A stretch of DNA of 64,000 bases from Isoetes taiwanensis (GCA_021234155.1 JAJEKV010000003.1:22041569-22105568), one strand, 5' to 3'; shown: positions 23,716-34,895, counted from the stretch's first letter. Numbers and translations are program-made. Notes: a model not told the origin generated them from the sequence alone.

Positions 23716-23789
23716 TTCACGGGAGCAGGGCATCACGCCCCGGCGCCGCCGAGAAGCCCTAGCAGGGCGTGATGCCCTGCTCCCGTGAA
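23716..23789. repeat. Perfect 25-bp inverted repeat, GC-rich hairpin
   Basis: 23716..23740 (TTCACGGGAGCAGGGCATCA..) is the exact reverse complement of 23765..23789, with a 24-base GC-rich loop. It is far more GC-rich than the surroundings, so it looks inserted. It could form a very stable stem in RNA or single-stranded DNA. Confidence 0.95.
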
Positions 23790-24340
23790 TTACGTAGTCC
23801 AAAAAGAATAATTGAGGGTCATATTCGACATCGGCAATTGAATGACGTCCGCTAGTCCAACCCATAAAAATTGGATGGGGTTTGCCTCAACTGTTTGACC
23901 TCGGATTCCCTCCTCGTGACAATTGCTACCTCATTGCCAATGTGGCAATGGAAATTAGGTGTTCAACTATCGGCCAATTTGGCTGGCAATTAGGGCCCCA
24001 AAGAATGGACAAGAATTTTTTGTCTCGCTCATGTTCCTTTCGCCCTCTGTGAAGCATGCGAAATGGTTCCTTTGACTTATAAAATCCCACTTTATGACAT
24101 AGGGAGATGCAGCAACAGAGATTCCAGAGCTTGTCGGTACTAATCAGGTGGCAAAGTAACATAATTTGCAAATGTTTTCTGATTTTAGAAAGTTAATCAG
24201 TTCATTTGCAAAGGTCTTTTTATATCAGAAAATGCTTTAGTAATAACATTCTTCAGGCTTTTACCTATCATGACTTGCATCAAGAAGCGAGGTAGGTGAT
24301 TGACTTCCTGAATTCTTGTGTCATTACAGTAACCTTCGAT

Positions 24341-24402
24341 ATAAAAAATTCGAAACATCCATGAGCCACATAACAGTATGCAAGATGTTTCGAATTTTTT
24401 AT
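24341..24402. repeat. Perfect 19-bp inverted repeat hairpin
   Basis: ATAAAAAATTCGAAACATC (24341..24359) pairs exactly with 24384..24402 across a 24-base loop. Pairing stops sharply at both ends, so it is short for a microRNA precursor and more likely a small foldback sequence. Confidence 0.9.
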
Positions 24403-24991
24403 GCTAATGACATGCCTACAACATTCTGAACAAGATATGTCATCAATGTCACAAGACTATGTCTGAAATGCTAAAGACATGCCATCAGATGCTATAATGA
24501 GGAGGAAATATCCTTAAACAATGCAACCAACATGCCTACAGTACTATGGATAAACTGTATTGCTATAGCCTACACATAACGGTCAAGCATTCTACATGAA
24601 TATCATATCTGCATAGGCATTCTTTACATCCTCATTAATGCACTTATCTAGATTGTGGAACTTTACTTCATATTGCAAATACATGCACATTGAAATTTCA
24701 AATGACGTAAAAAAACCTTCAGCTTGGCAAGAGTCACGAAATGTAACAAAGTTTTTTAGATGCGGCTTTATCTCTGGCATGAAGTGTCCAATCTACATCA
24801 TTCCACTATTGAAAATAGTGTGTTAGTGAGCATATACTATAGAGCTATAATGAGAAATGATGTAACCAAATGTTGGAACAACTAACCTCAAAAAGCACAT
24901 GTACTAAGGTAACCGTTCTTTAAGTGCTCTAGTAATCACCAGCATATAATTCGCTGCTGCTACAGCCAATCGGGTGGGAGCTTCTCTACAT

Positions 24992-25210
24992 TTGAGAAAG
25001 TCAATGTAATTAATGAAAAAGCAGCTGCTATGCTACAAGATCAGGATATGCGCATTTAAAGTTATTGTACCTTCCACTGCATGCAATTTGTAGCAAAAAA
25101 AGAATGTATTGAGAAAGTCAATGTAAGTAATGAAAAAGCAGCTGCTATGCTACAAGATCAGGATATGCGCATTTAAAGTTATTGTACCTTCCACTGCATG
25201 CAATTTGTAG
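24992..25210. repeat. 118-bp-period tandem duplication
   Basis: TTGAGAAAGTCAATGTAA.. at 24992 recurs at 25109 and matches to AATTTGTAG (25093 and 25210), with one substitution seen. It abuts the LINE fragment at 25210. Confidence 0.9.
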
Positions 25211-25365
25211 TCTGTTCTGGCATGGCTCCTCAATCCATCTGCCTGTCTCAATTCGAAGATGGTGTGCATCTTGCGAAGAGAGGCAATGTGTTTGTGCCTT
25301 TTCGTAGGCAAACGGGTACACAGATAACATTACGGCCCCGTTCCAATGTGGGATTTATGTGGCAT
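25210..25365 (-). mobile_element. LINE fragment, downstream part, interrupted by element A
   Basis: On the minus strand this matches the plus-strand LINE copy around 61340..61470. A block beginning TGGCATGGCTCC near 25218 and running for about 50 bases aligns clearly with the reverse complement of 61430..61475, and the match continues with many transitions to the edge of element A. The rest of the same LINE resumes at 55663. Confidence 0.8.
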
Positions 25366-25871
25366 TGTGACGACCATATGGATATTCGTATTATATGAAC
25401 ATTATATTCGTATGTACAAAAGATGGTCGTCACACGGATGTGAAAGAGTAGTTTCACAAGACAAGGTTTAAACTCAGAACCTTCTCAGTTGCGAGTCACA
25501 CACCTTTGCCAAGTGCGCTACCAATAATTGTTAAAGACATTCTCTCATGTCTTTCTCATATGCGGGGTTGTTTCCAGGAGGTTCTAGAATATTCTAGAAC
25601 CTACATACTGGCATGATCTCATCCATTGGAGTGGCACGATCCTGACCGCTTAGCCTAGATATATAAGGAGGCACCTCCTTCTTGTCGAACCATTCCGGTT
25701 CAGCGCCAGTCTGCCTTGTCGGCATCTATCTCATGTTCTTGCTTGCCTTCGGGCCATTGTACTCTTGATTCCTGTTCATATATCAGATTCTTTGCCGATC
25801 TTGGCGTATTCCTTCCATATTTCATGCATATTTTCCACGAATTTTCCTTGTTTTCGTGTAGGTTCATGACA
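25366..25871 (+). repeat. Element A 5' LTR
   Basis: 506 bp, TG...CA. It includes a TATA-like run (GATATATAAGG near 25658..25668), consistent with a promoter. I could not identify the primer tRNA from the bases after 25871. Confidence 0.9.
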
Positions 25872-25954
25872 GTTTGAACCGAAATCCCTTACTGATTCTT
25901 GTCTGCTCTGACTCTAAGCATTTTTTTTTGCTCATATTTGGTGACTTTATATCC

Positions 25955-26835
25955 ATGGAGGAGATTTCGACTTTATTACAGCAGGTCCAGCAGCTTATTC
26001 AAGTATGCTAGCAGTTGCAGTTGGACAATAAAGAGCTTAAGGAACGTGTTGCTTCACATGAATCTGCTTCTAGCTCTAGATTGAGGCTATCAGAGCCTAA
26101 GATTAGTCTGCCATAGAAGTTTGACGGCACTCGGTCCAAGCTCCGTGGTTTTTTGAATCAGATCAGGCTTGTAATCCAGCTCCACCCTCATAGATATCCC
26201 ACGGCCCAGGAACAAGTTGAGCTGATTGGTTCTCTCCTTACAGGGCCAGCTCTAAGTTTGTTTGCTCCTTTATTGGAGAAAGGAGCCCCAGAGTTGCAAA
26301 ATTTTGTTGCTTTCACTATAGAGCTCGAGGCATGCTTTGGAGACACTGATCATCAGTGTACAACAGTCACAAGACTTTGCAATCCAAGGCAAGGCTCTCG
26401 TCCAGCTTCAATATATGCATCAAAATTTCGTCAAATTGCGGTAGATACTGCCTGGGATGATGTTGCACTTCAAGATTGTTGCTGAAGGGGGTTACATGAG
26501 GATGTCAAACATATGCTATTGTCTATCGAGGACCCTCGGACTTTGGAAGAAGCCATCTGATTTGCAGTTCGATGTGATAATCGGCTCTTCGGATGTAGGC
26601 AAGAGAGACATAGTCAAGTCTTCCCAATCACACAAGCGCCTGTAGCTATGCCTTTCCTGGTCTCATCTGTAGAATCCAGCAGATCCGGGCCTGAGCCTAT
26701 GCTGATTGATCCGGTAGTTTGAGGATTTTTATCTGCTGTCGAAGAAGCAGCGTCGGACAGAGGCTAACCTTTGCCTCTACTGTGGAGGAGCTAGTCATAT
26801 TGCTCGTGGATACTCTGTGAAGAGCCCAAATTAGT
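25955..26835 (+). pseudogene. Element A gag, degenerate
   Basis: From ATG 25955 (MEEISTLLQQVQQLIQVC) the frame is broken by stops at about 26009 and 26115 but otherwise keeps reading Gag: KFDGTRSKLRGFLNQIRLVI, then LIGSLLTGPALSLFAPLLE, then AFTIELEACFGD, then YASKFRQIA. A CCHC zinc knuckle (CLYCGGASHIARGY) near 26780 marks the nucleocapsid end. The architecture matches chromovirus Gag. Several frameshifts lie between the parts. Confidence 0.8.
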
Positions 26836-26939
26836 CGAAAAACTTCAGGGACCGGTCCGAGTAGTAGGAGACTCTCATCGGCTGGCCGCCTTTTCTCAGA
26901 CTCCTTCCACATTTCTTGACATGTTTATTCCATCGGATT

Positions 26940-27264
26940 AAGATCAACAAGACATTTTTCATCTATATATCATTGAAATCAGAGGTTGGAAGCATTGCCG
27001 CAACTTGATTGTGGTGCACATGCTTGCTTTATGGATAGTGCGTTCGCCAGTAAGCACGCCATCCTTAGAAGCCAGGTTGAGCATCCCAGTTCAGTCGAAG
27101 TGATTGATGACTGGGAGATCTCCTCGGGTGCAGTCACAGATTATACTTTGCCTCTTCAGGTTTTGTTTGAGGGAGTTTCTTGTAGCATTTCATTCGATCT
27201 CATTGCTAGCCCACATGCACCAGCAGTCTTGGGTTTGACCTGGCTCGAGCTACATAACCCATAG
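26940..27264 (+). pseudogene. Element A aspartic protease, degenerate
   Basis: Reads LPQLDCGAHACFMDSAFA, where the catalytic D-S/T-G-A appears as DCGA, and ends with the PAVLGLTWLELHNP flap/end motif (usual GMPWL..HNP). Length and position after the zinc knuckle fit a retropepsin. The altered active site suggests loss of function. Confidence 0.75.
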
Positions 27265-27610
27265 ATTGATTGGCATACTAGATCATTTCGATTTGCTAGT
27301 TCTAGCTCTAGTTCCAGTAAATCTGCAGTCCAGGCCTCTGCACCAACATCGACTTCAGTCCGTGCAGTATCGTGGGCTCCTGATTTCCGCCATGTTCTGA
27401 TTCGACTCTTGTCTCTACTCCAGTTTATGCCCCAGATTCTGACCATGCTCTCAATCATGTTCCTGCTCCCGCTCCTACTCCTACGTCTGTAGAGGCTTCC
27501 TCGTGCTCTAACTTTCGTATCTCGAAGATTTCACTTCTATTAAATCTGGAAGGCAAGATCCAATTTCAGTATTTGCAATCCAGGTTCATCCGTCGGCTAG
27601 CTCTGCATCG

Positions 27611-28257
27611 GTGAAGTCTGCCCCAATGCTCCCAGATAAATATGGCGACTTCTCTGATGTTTTTGACAAAGTCAAGGCCAGCATGCTTCCAGGGCATTGC
27701 CTATATGATTGTGCTATTGATTTGAAGCCCGATACAATGTCACCATATGGTCTGATATATGGTCTATCTCCTGCTGAGTTGAAGGTTTTGCGGGATTATA
27801 TTGAAGAGAATCTAGCCACTGGTTTCATTCGACATTTTCAGTCCCCTGCTAGAGCGCCTATCTTCTTCATATAAAAGAAGGATGATTCTCTGCGTCTGGT
27901 CATTGATTATCATGACCTCAATAAAATCACAGTGCCAAATCAGTATCTGCTTCCTCTAATCCCAGAGTTGTTGGAGCGACTTCAAGGTGCACGTTATTTT
28001 ACGAAGATTGATCTTCAGGGTGCCTATAAACTTACCCAGATCTGGGAAGGTGATGAGTGGAAAACAGCTTTTCATACTCGCTATAGCCACTTTGAGTACA
28101 CAGTTCTGCCATTTGGACTTACCAATGCTTCAGCAGTATTCCAATATATGGCCAATGATATCTTCCAGGAGTTCTTAGACATTTTTGTCATCATCTATTT
28201 GGATGTTATTCTTATTTATTCTAAGACTCTTGAAGAACATGAGAGGCATGTTCGATA
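27611..28257 (+). pseudogene. Element A reverse transcriptase, catalytic motif changed
   Basis: Reads the Ty3/gypsy RT core: ATGFIRHFQSPARAPIFFI, stop, KKDDSLRLVIDYHDLNKIT, FTKIDLQGAYKL, WKTAFHTRYSHFEYTVLPFGL, and VIIYLDVILIYS. The catalytic YLDD box is YLDV, so one essential aspartate is lost. There is one stop between the first two blocks (27871..27873) and another at 28256. The following thumb and connection parts continue with frameshifts to about 28500. Confidence 0.85.
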
Positions 28258-28527
28258 GGTCCTTCAGAAGCTTCGTGAGCACGGGTTATATGCAACATGA
28301 GAAGTGTCAGTTCGAACAGGATAATGTGGAGTTCTTTGGCTATCATATCACTCCACATAGAGTCTCTATGGATCCCAAAAAAAGTCAGCACTATTAGAGT
28401 GGAAAACATCTTCATGCGTTCAAGATGTTCAGTGTTTTCTTGGGTTTGCCAATTTCTATCAATGTTTCTTTCGGGATTATATGGAGATTGCCCTTCCTTT
28501 GACACGCCTCACTATTAAGGATGTGCT

Positions 28528-28888
28528 GTGGAAGTGGAATCTGCTTGCGTTACTCTGAAGCATACTTTCATCACGGCACCAGTTCTTGCTCATGCAGATC
28601 CTTTGCATCCATATATTGTCGAAGCAAATGCTTTTGGTTTTGCTCTTGGTGGTATCCTGCCACAGGAGGGGGATGACCATGAATTGCATCTGATCGTCTA
28701 TCACTTATGGAAGTTTGAGGCTGACGAAATCAACTATCCCATTTATGACAAGGAGTTGTTGGCGATAGTTGATTCTTTCGAGGAGTGGAGACGTTTCCTG
28801 GAGGGATCTTCTTATAAGGTTGTGTTCTATATAGATCATTGAAATCTCGAATATTTTTAGTCTGTATGAGTGCTCAACCATCGCTAGG
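28528..28888 (+). pseudogene. Element A RNase H, cut by element B
   Basis: Reads HPYIVEANAFGFALGGIL, YDKELLAIVDSFEEWRRFLEG and VVFYIDH, then a stop in the NLEYF strand. The coding run ends where element B is inserted (TSD ctagg at 28884..28888) and resumes at 53914 with YYLALT..FVIKYRPGPLQGKPDAL. The first catalytic Asp (VEA for the usual D-A/D-S) is replaced. Confidence 0.8.
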
Positions 28889-30306
28889 TGTGAAGGTCCT
28901 TCGCTCGACACTTGTTGTTACTAAAATACTTAACACAATGCTCAAGATTCCACGTGTGCAGAACCTACACGTCGTCCCCAAGCCCAAATAATATGTTGCG
29001 GTCCCCCTAAGCTACAAGTCTCTAGCTCACGGGAATAACCTTCATCTAGAAGCAACTCGACGTAACCAGCGTCGAGTCGGCACTAGTGAGCTTCATCAAT
29101 GCCCACTCACTAGTATTGAGTGCTTAACACTCATTGCCTCGGTTTCTGCTTATTCTTCCCGGAGAGGCCAAGGTGCAACTAGGCACATGATAAAAGATCA
29201 AGTAATTTAGTCTTCTTGCTGAAATATCTTATAGCCTATTTAATCAATATTTAAGATAGAAATCAATCTTGCAAAAGATAAAACTCTAAATCAATAACAA
29301 GGATGCTTAAATTGATCTTGCAAAAGAAAATATCTAGCAAAACTAGAATGATCCTCCATGAACAATTATTGGAGTTTAAGCTAAGCCAAAATGAACTCTA
29401 AAAATATCTAAGTGTTTCTACTTGCCTAGACCAAGAATTGAACCCTAGTCACTAGCTTGAAAGGAAAAGGCTTCAACCAATAAACCACCAATATAATGTT
29501 TACATGTTTTTTTCATTTATATTCTTATATCTATTATGATAATGAATTCAAACCCAAGCTATGAATGTTTTTGCCCTAAAAATCCGCCGACCATCTATTT
29601 GAGTTTCAGCCAGAGCTGTAGATAGCCGATCAAGCTGTTCCAGTAGAGAAGAGGCAGGACATGCAAATGCAAGCCAAGGCCTTCTCTTTGACTTGTATAC
29701 CAAAAGAAAGGAGAGCGAACAAAAGGCATCTGGAAGAAAACTTTGTGTAGCAAAGGAAAAGCAATCTACAGTGATTTATCTGCAGAAGGCGGCACTGCTA
29801 CTTCGGATCTAACAGAATATATTTGTTGATGTGCTAGAGCAGGAATTTGTCCCTATGTTGCTATGTAGGAGCAACAGAAAGTGAATTCAGAGAGAAGGAC
29901 AAGTTTGATTGGGCAGTCAATTCAACTTCCTAAGGGTGAAACAAAATCGGCACATCCGCAAATTTTCCAGCAGAGTCTGGGCTGTTGTAACGAACTCAGA
30001 GGTATAGATTATTATCAACAGCATGTTCTTTAACTATATTACAGAGCAATTCCTTTCTCTATTTTTAATCTTTTTACTAGACTAGAAGGATTACTTCTTT
30101 TTAAGCATAAAATTAGTGCCTTACCTCTAAATTGCTTCTTCAAATCCTTAATTATCCCTCTTCTACTCTGTTGGATCCTCTCTCCTCTAGCTTCTATGTT
30201 TCTGCCTTGTAAGTACTTGCATTTATCTCCTCTTTGCCACGTCATCCCTTTTGCCATGTCAATATATTCCCTTATTGAAGTTAGGTACAAATTTTATCAT
30301 ATCACA
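28889..30306 (-). repeat. Element B 3' LTR
   Basis: 1418 bp. It matches 52500..53913 along its length with scattered substitutions and small indels. ORFs inside it are not coding. Confidence 0.93.
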
Positions 30307-30499
30307 TTCCAATCCCCTTAAGATTCGGCGTCCTTGTCGAATATAAATTTTATCACATCGATTTATTGCATAACAAAATTGTCATGTCTTCACAACTTCA
30401 CATGTTGTTTATAGTTAACAAGTTTGATACATCTTTTAGATAGCCTTATCCCATGACATGAAATAGATTGAAAAAGATTCGGAAAATCCTTAGCATACC

Positions 30500-31066
30500 T
30501 CATTTAATTCCATCCAGTTTGCATCTTCTATAGGATACGTCCGCCCATTGTATAAGGTTTTCTTTGATTATTCTACTACGCAGCTTTCGTTCCCGATACT
30601 GCAATATTCGGGATGGCATTACTTCAAAGGTATTGTTCTCTTGGATTAATTGCAATTGATCTCTGTCACGTAAAGAGGGTTTTAACAAACTAACATGAAA
30701 AACACCATGAATCTTTACATGTGGTGGCAACTCTAATTGAAATGCTAGATTCCCCATCTTTTTAATGATTTTGAAAGGATCCGCATATTTTGCAGCAAGT
30801 TTACTACATTTCCCAATTTTGAGCCGACTTTGCTTTGGTTTCACACGGAGATATACAAAGTCTCCAACCTTGAATTCTCGATGTTTTCTATGCTTATCTG
30901 CAAATTGCTTCTGTCTATGTTGTGCTTCTGCTAGCGTGCTTCTTATAAGCCACACCTTTATCTGCATATTCTTCCAACGTCTAGAAATTTCAGATTTAAC
31001 CATGGGATCATACCAATTTATTGGAGCATAACAATCCTGTCCGTAAAGTGCTTCAAAAGGTATCAT
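30500..31066 (-). pseudogene. Element B integrase C-terminal part with chromodomain-like end
   Basis: Reads PFEALYGQDCYAPINW, FKVGDFVYLRVKPKQ and KYADPFKIIKKMGNLAFQLELP (the GPY/F-type module), then HGVFHVSLLKP and finally FEVMPSRILQYRERKLRSR, IKENLIQWADVSY. The last part matches the chromodomain-like tail of chromoviruses (P..IL..R....R..I.E.LI.W). The frame does not join directly to the integrase core at 31230, so a frameshift or stop lies between. Confidence 0.85.
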
Positions 31067-31229
31067 TCCTATAGATTCCTATTTGAATTATTGTAAGCAA
31101 ACTCTGCTAAGGGTAATAAAACCTTCCCATTTCTTTGGATTGTCTTGACAATACATCTGCAACATGTTCTCAAGGACCCTGTTTACTCTTTATGTTTGCT
31201 CGTGTTTCTGGATGATAGGCTGTGCTCAT

Positions 31230-31736
31230 CTACAATTGAGTTCCAACTCCATTGAAAAATGACGTCCAAAAGTTACTAGTAAACCTTGGATCTCTATCAG
31301 AAACAATACTTGTAGGAATGCCATGTAAACGAAAGATGTCTTGAATAAAGATATTAGCACTTTCCTTTGCTATTATTGTTTTCCTAACTGGAAAGAAATG
31401 AGCATGTTTAGTTAACATGTCAATCATCACAAGAATAGCATCCTTTTCTGTTTGTGTCCTTGGCAATCCCACTATGAAATCTATGCTAATAGATTCCCAT
31501 TTTCTTTTTGGAATAGGTAACGGCTGCAAAAGGCCAGGCACGCGAACACTCACACAATTTTGGATATACTTACGAACATAATCTTTTAATCCTGGCCAAA
31601 AGAAACTTCTCTTTACCTTGTGATATGTCTTATGAAACCGTGGATGACCTGATATTACTGCATCATGACATTCATTTAGTACCTTATTTTTAATGTGATC
31701 AATTGCCGGAATACAAACCCTTGACTTGTATCTCAA
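31230..31736 (-). pseudogene. Element B integrase core
   Basis: Zinc-region histidine part (HDAVISGHPRFHKTYH) is followed by FFWPGLKDYVRKYIQNC. The core reads ISIDFIVGLPRT (first catalytic Asp) and GIPTSIVSDRDPRFTSNFW (second catalytic Asp). The third acidic residue should lie in the broken stretch before 31230. The CxxC partner shows CVSVRVP, with the second Cys missing. Confidence 0.85.
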
Positions 31737-31944
31737 TATTCCCTGTTTAAAACTGTAATTATTCCTTTATCTCCAGATTCTCTTTTTGTACTTCCTTCAA
31801 TTTCGGTCCAAAATAATTGTCTGTAGCAATAGTATTTTTCACTTCATCCAGCCAATTTGTTGTAGTCATCGTTATTGCATAACAAGCAGAAAGTCTAGAC
31901 AAAGCGTCTGCAACGACGTTTGTACTGCCCATTTTATAATTAAT

Positions 31945-32902
31945 CTAAAAATCATACTCTTGAAGAAATTCTATCCACCTACATTGTCTCAAATTCAAAT
32001 TAGGTTGTTTCATAGAGTATGCAAGGCTAGCATGGTCAGTATGCACCTCAAAATGATTCCCTAAAAGATAATATCTCCAAGCTCTAAGTGCATGTACAAT
32101 TGCCAACAATTCCTGGTCATGGGTGGGGTAATTTTGTTTGGCATCGTTTAGCTTATGAGAAATATAAGCACATACATGCTTGTCTTGCATCAATATAGCT
32201 CTTGTCCCTTCCCCACTAGCATCTGTCATAACCTGATACTTCTTACTCGGGTCTGCCACTTTTAAAACAGGAGCATTTATCAACTTCTTTTTTAAATTTC
32301 TGAAAGCTCCCTCACATTTCTCATTCCATTGAAAAGGTATATTTGATTTTGTAAGTGTTGTCAAAAGACTTGCTATTGTAGAAAAACTTTTGATAAATTT
32401 CCTATAAAACCTTGCAAGTCCTAAGAATGAGCGCACTTGTTTTGAGTTTTTAGGAACTAGCCATTCTCTCACTGCCTCAACTTTTTTGAGGTCAGGTTTA
32501 ATTTCCTTTGCTGAAACAATATGACCTAAATAATCCATTTCGGTGCTACAAAATGAACACTTGACTTTCTTAGCATATAATTTTTCTCTTTTCAAAATAC
32601 TCAGAACAATTCTAAGATGTTCTTTATGCTCTTCCAAATTTTTTGAATAAATAAGTATATCATCAAAGAACACGAGGACAAACTTATCAAGGTTCACAGA
32701 AAAGATCGTTCATTAGACATTGAAAGGTTGCTGGTGGATTTGTTAAACCAAAAGGCATAACCACAAATTCAAAATGCCCATATCTTGTAGAAAAAGTTGT
32801 TTTGGGTATGTCACTCTCTTTGATTCTTATCTGATGATATCCAGATCTAAGATCTATCAGTGAAAATAATGAAGCTCCTTGAAGTTGATCAAACAATATC
32901 AT
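31945..32902 (-). pseudogene. Element B reverse transcriptase and RNase H
   Basis: 32687..32902 reads [15 protein letters not shown] and [15 protein letters not shown]. 31945..32697 continues with the catalytic VFFDDILIYSKN, YLGHIVSAKEIKPD, SFLGLARFYRKFI, then RNase H (YQVMTDASGEGTRAIL, HDQELLAIVHALRAWRYYLLG, VHTDHASLAY). The two frames overlap by 11 bases, so a single frameshift separates them. Catalytic FFDD and the RNase H acidic residues look intact. Confidence 0.9.
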
Positions 32903-33045
32903 CTATTCTAGGCAATGGATATTTATTTTTAATTGTGATATCATTTATTTGCCTATAATCAACACATATACACATAGAACCATCTTTTTTTCTTAACAAA
33001 TAATACTGGAGCGCCAAAAGGTGAAATACTAGGCTGTATATCTCC

Positions 33046-33243
33046 TTAATCTAGAAGTTCTTTTAACTGTCTTTTTAATTCCACTAGCTCTGACAAGGCA
33101 AATCTATATGGAGCTTTTGATGGAGGAGAAGCTCCTGGAACCAAATCAATTGCATGATCAACATATCTTCGAGGAGGTAACTCCATCAATTCTTCCAGAA
33201 ACACTTCCTTGAACTCCTCGAGGATGTCCTGCACATCTTTCAT
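33046..33243 (-). pseudogene. Element B segment between protease and reverse transcriptase
   Basis: Reads [20 protein letters not shown], then [20 protein letters not shown]: the conserved F.DVF.ELP.GLPP...DH.I.L..GA.P....PYR linker of Ty3/gypsy pol. A stop separates it from the RT fingers, which continue in another frame near 32910..33045. Confidence 0.85.
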
Positions 33244-33800
33244 GTATACTTGATTAATTCTCCTGGCCTTTTGAATACAAGCAACCCCAAGCTTTCATGT
33301 TTCTTAATTGACCTCTTGATTTGTTTGCGACTAATGGGTTTAGGGGTAAAATACTGCTTATTCAATCCTTTCAGTGTATATAGCTCGTGATGTTCCTTAG
33401 ATTTTACTCTCACAACTCTTTTATGACAATCTACTATAGCATGCACCTCATTAAGCCATTCCATGCCTATAATCATATCATATGAGCCTAGCTGAAGCAC
33501 ATGGAAATTTGCAATTATAGGCATTCCTTGCACTTTCAATTTTAATTGCACTTTCAATTTTAATGCATGCACATACTCACTAGTAGCTTTTCGCTTACCA
33601 TCAGCCATTTTCACCATTCTTAAGGCTTGTTGGTTAGTATTCAACCCAAACAACTTGACAAGCCTTGGTGAAATAAAATTGTGAGTGGCTCCCGTATCAA
33701 TCAAAATACTAAAAGAAACTTCATTGATTTTACCTTCAATATGCACTACATGTGCCTGCAGCTGCGTTGTTCCTTGATCGACTCCTGCACAAACTTGCAT
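33240..33800 (-). pseudogene. Element B aspartic protease
   Basis: The catalytic loop VSFSILIDTGATHNFIS is intact. GSYDMIIGMEWLNEVHAIVDCH is the usual end of the retropepsin domain. A duplicated 12-base-type phrase (KLKVQLKLKVQ) shows internal slippage. The reading frame is interrupted just upstream by the SINE-like insertion at about 33811..33920. Confidence 0.85.
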
Positions 33801-33810
33801 ATCTTTCGAG

Positions 33811-33920
33811 GTAGGGGTTTTTTAATCCTAGTAGTAATGATTGTACTAGCCCATTGTATGGGTCCCATGACCTATTGGTCTCCGTGGACGTTAAAAAAAC
33901 TATTCTATTCTATTCTATTC
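33811..33920 (+). mobile_element. SINE-like insertion with (TATTC)n tail
   Basis: A block foreign to the gag-pol frame. Its right end reads ATTGGTCTCCGTGGACGTTA, then A-rich bases, then four TATTC-type units. The end is nearly the same as the LINE 3' end around 61845..62428 (CCCAT..ATTGGTCTC..GTGGACGATAAAAAA plus ATTCA repeats). Possible target duplication: TTTAATCC near 33830 and TTTAAATCC at 33921. Confidence 0.55.
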
Positions 33921-34059
33921 TTTAAATCCATGAGAGTTGCTTGATGAGCTATCATTGCCCCTACATTTTGAGATCCTTGAACCTTGGCATTTGAATTATT
34001 CTTCTTAGGACAAAAACATGCCCTATGCCTTTTTTGCTTTCAGTAAAAATATAAATTTT

Positions 34060-34191
34060 CCTAACAGACGCAATGTAAGGTGGTTGGGGGCAGGGCCCAA
34101 CCGAGCAATGTAGTGTGGTGTGTGGTCACATGTCCAGTTGGATGCTGCCTAGTGGCGTGACGTTAAAATACTATCTATCTATCTATCTATC
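34060..34191 (+). mobile_element. Second SINE-like insertion with (TATC)n tail
   Basis: Interrupts element B's gag next to the zinc-knuckle region (RHRACFCPKKNN on minus near 34010). It ends GTGACGTTAAAATAC followed by (TATC)n, the same tail design as the insertion at 33811 but with a tetranucleotide. The body (GGGCCCAACC.. TGTGGTCACATGTCC) differs from the first. Confidence 0.45.
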
Positions 34192-34895
34192 ATATTCAAC
34201 TTTCTTCTTTTCTTCATCCATCTGTGACATTACATTCAAAGGTAACTGAGGGGCATTATGAAAAGTTTGATGGACTTGAGAGTTTGATTCATCTCTATAA
34301 TTCCTTTTGAAATTTCTTCCTTGTTGCTCTCTACGATTGGCATTCTTCTCCTCCTTAAGGATACTCTCGAAATATCGAGCCTTGTGCTCTGCTTCTTCCA
34401 AGGTAATTTGATCACATCCAACTAATTTTTTAGGCTCCATATCTAGTCCTTGCACAAAGCGACTAGCTAATTCCTGCAGTTAAAGACTAATTATTATTTT
34501 TATAATACCTATTTAGAGAATGTTGCTTGCTTAACAGAATAATTCCTTGCCTTTGAATCTAACTTTGGACAATGTCGTTCCAAAGTGGAGAATTCTAATA
34601 TATAGTTATCCAAGGATTGCCCTTTTTGTTTACACTCCATGAATTTGTTCATCTGTATAATATGAAGAGTTCCTTGAAAGTCCTTGAAAGTCTCCCCAGC
34701 TACTTCCTCATCAGTCACATTATGTGTTGTCTTATGACAATTCCACCATATTAAAGCATTCCCAGTCAAACTCAATGCCACTACTCCCACCTTTTCTTTT
34801 TTAGGAACTTGTCTTACGACAAAATAATTTTCAGCCTGCTGAATCCAAGCTTCTGTCTTAACTCCATTCTTATCAAAACCATCAAATAGTTCCAA
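34183..34895 (-). pseudogene. Element B gag
   Basis: 34509..34895 reads the Gag capsid-type domain: MELFDGFDKNGVKTEAWIQQ, LSLTGNALIWWNCHK, TFKDFQGTLHIIQMNKFMEC and SLDNYILEFSTLERHCPK. 34183..34455 continues with LVGCDQITLEEAEHKARYFE and a basic stretch. The parts are separated by stops. Coding may extend upstream to about 35200 with a basic, Ser-rich N-terminal part, but no start can be fixed. Confidence 0.8.

Larger units (their letters stand above)
21984..24991. other. Gene-free stretch with several hairpins
   Basis: Intergenic DNA between PSST and the transposon pile. No protein-coding gene is recognised. It contains the foldback sequence at 22767..22862, the hairpins at 23716..23789 and 24341..24402, and a 29-bp duplication near 22581..22629. 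Confidence 0.5.

Noticed and set aside
25872-25890. Primer-binding site of element A
   Set aside because: The bases after the LTR (GTTTGAACCGAAATCCC) do not match a tRNA 3' end that I can name with confidence.
34100-34115. TGTAGTG strings as the second CACTA end
   Set aside because: They lack the preceding TTCTCT part and subterminal GTGACAC words, so they do not pair with the end at 10198.
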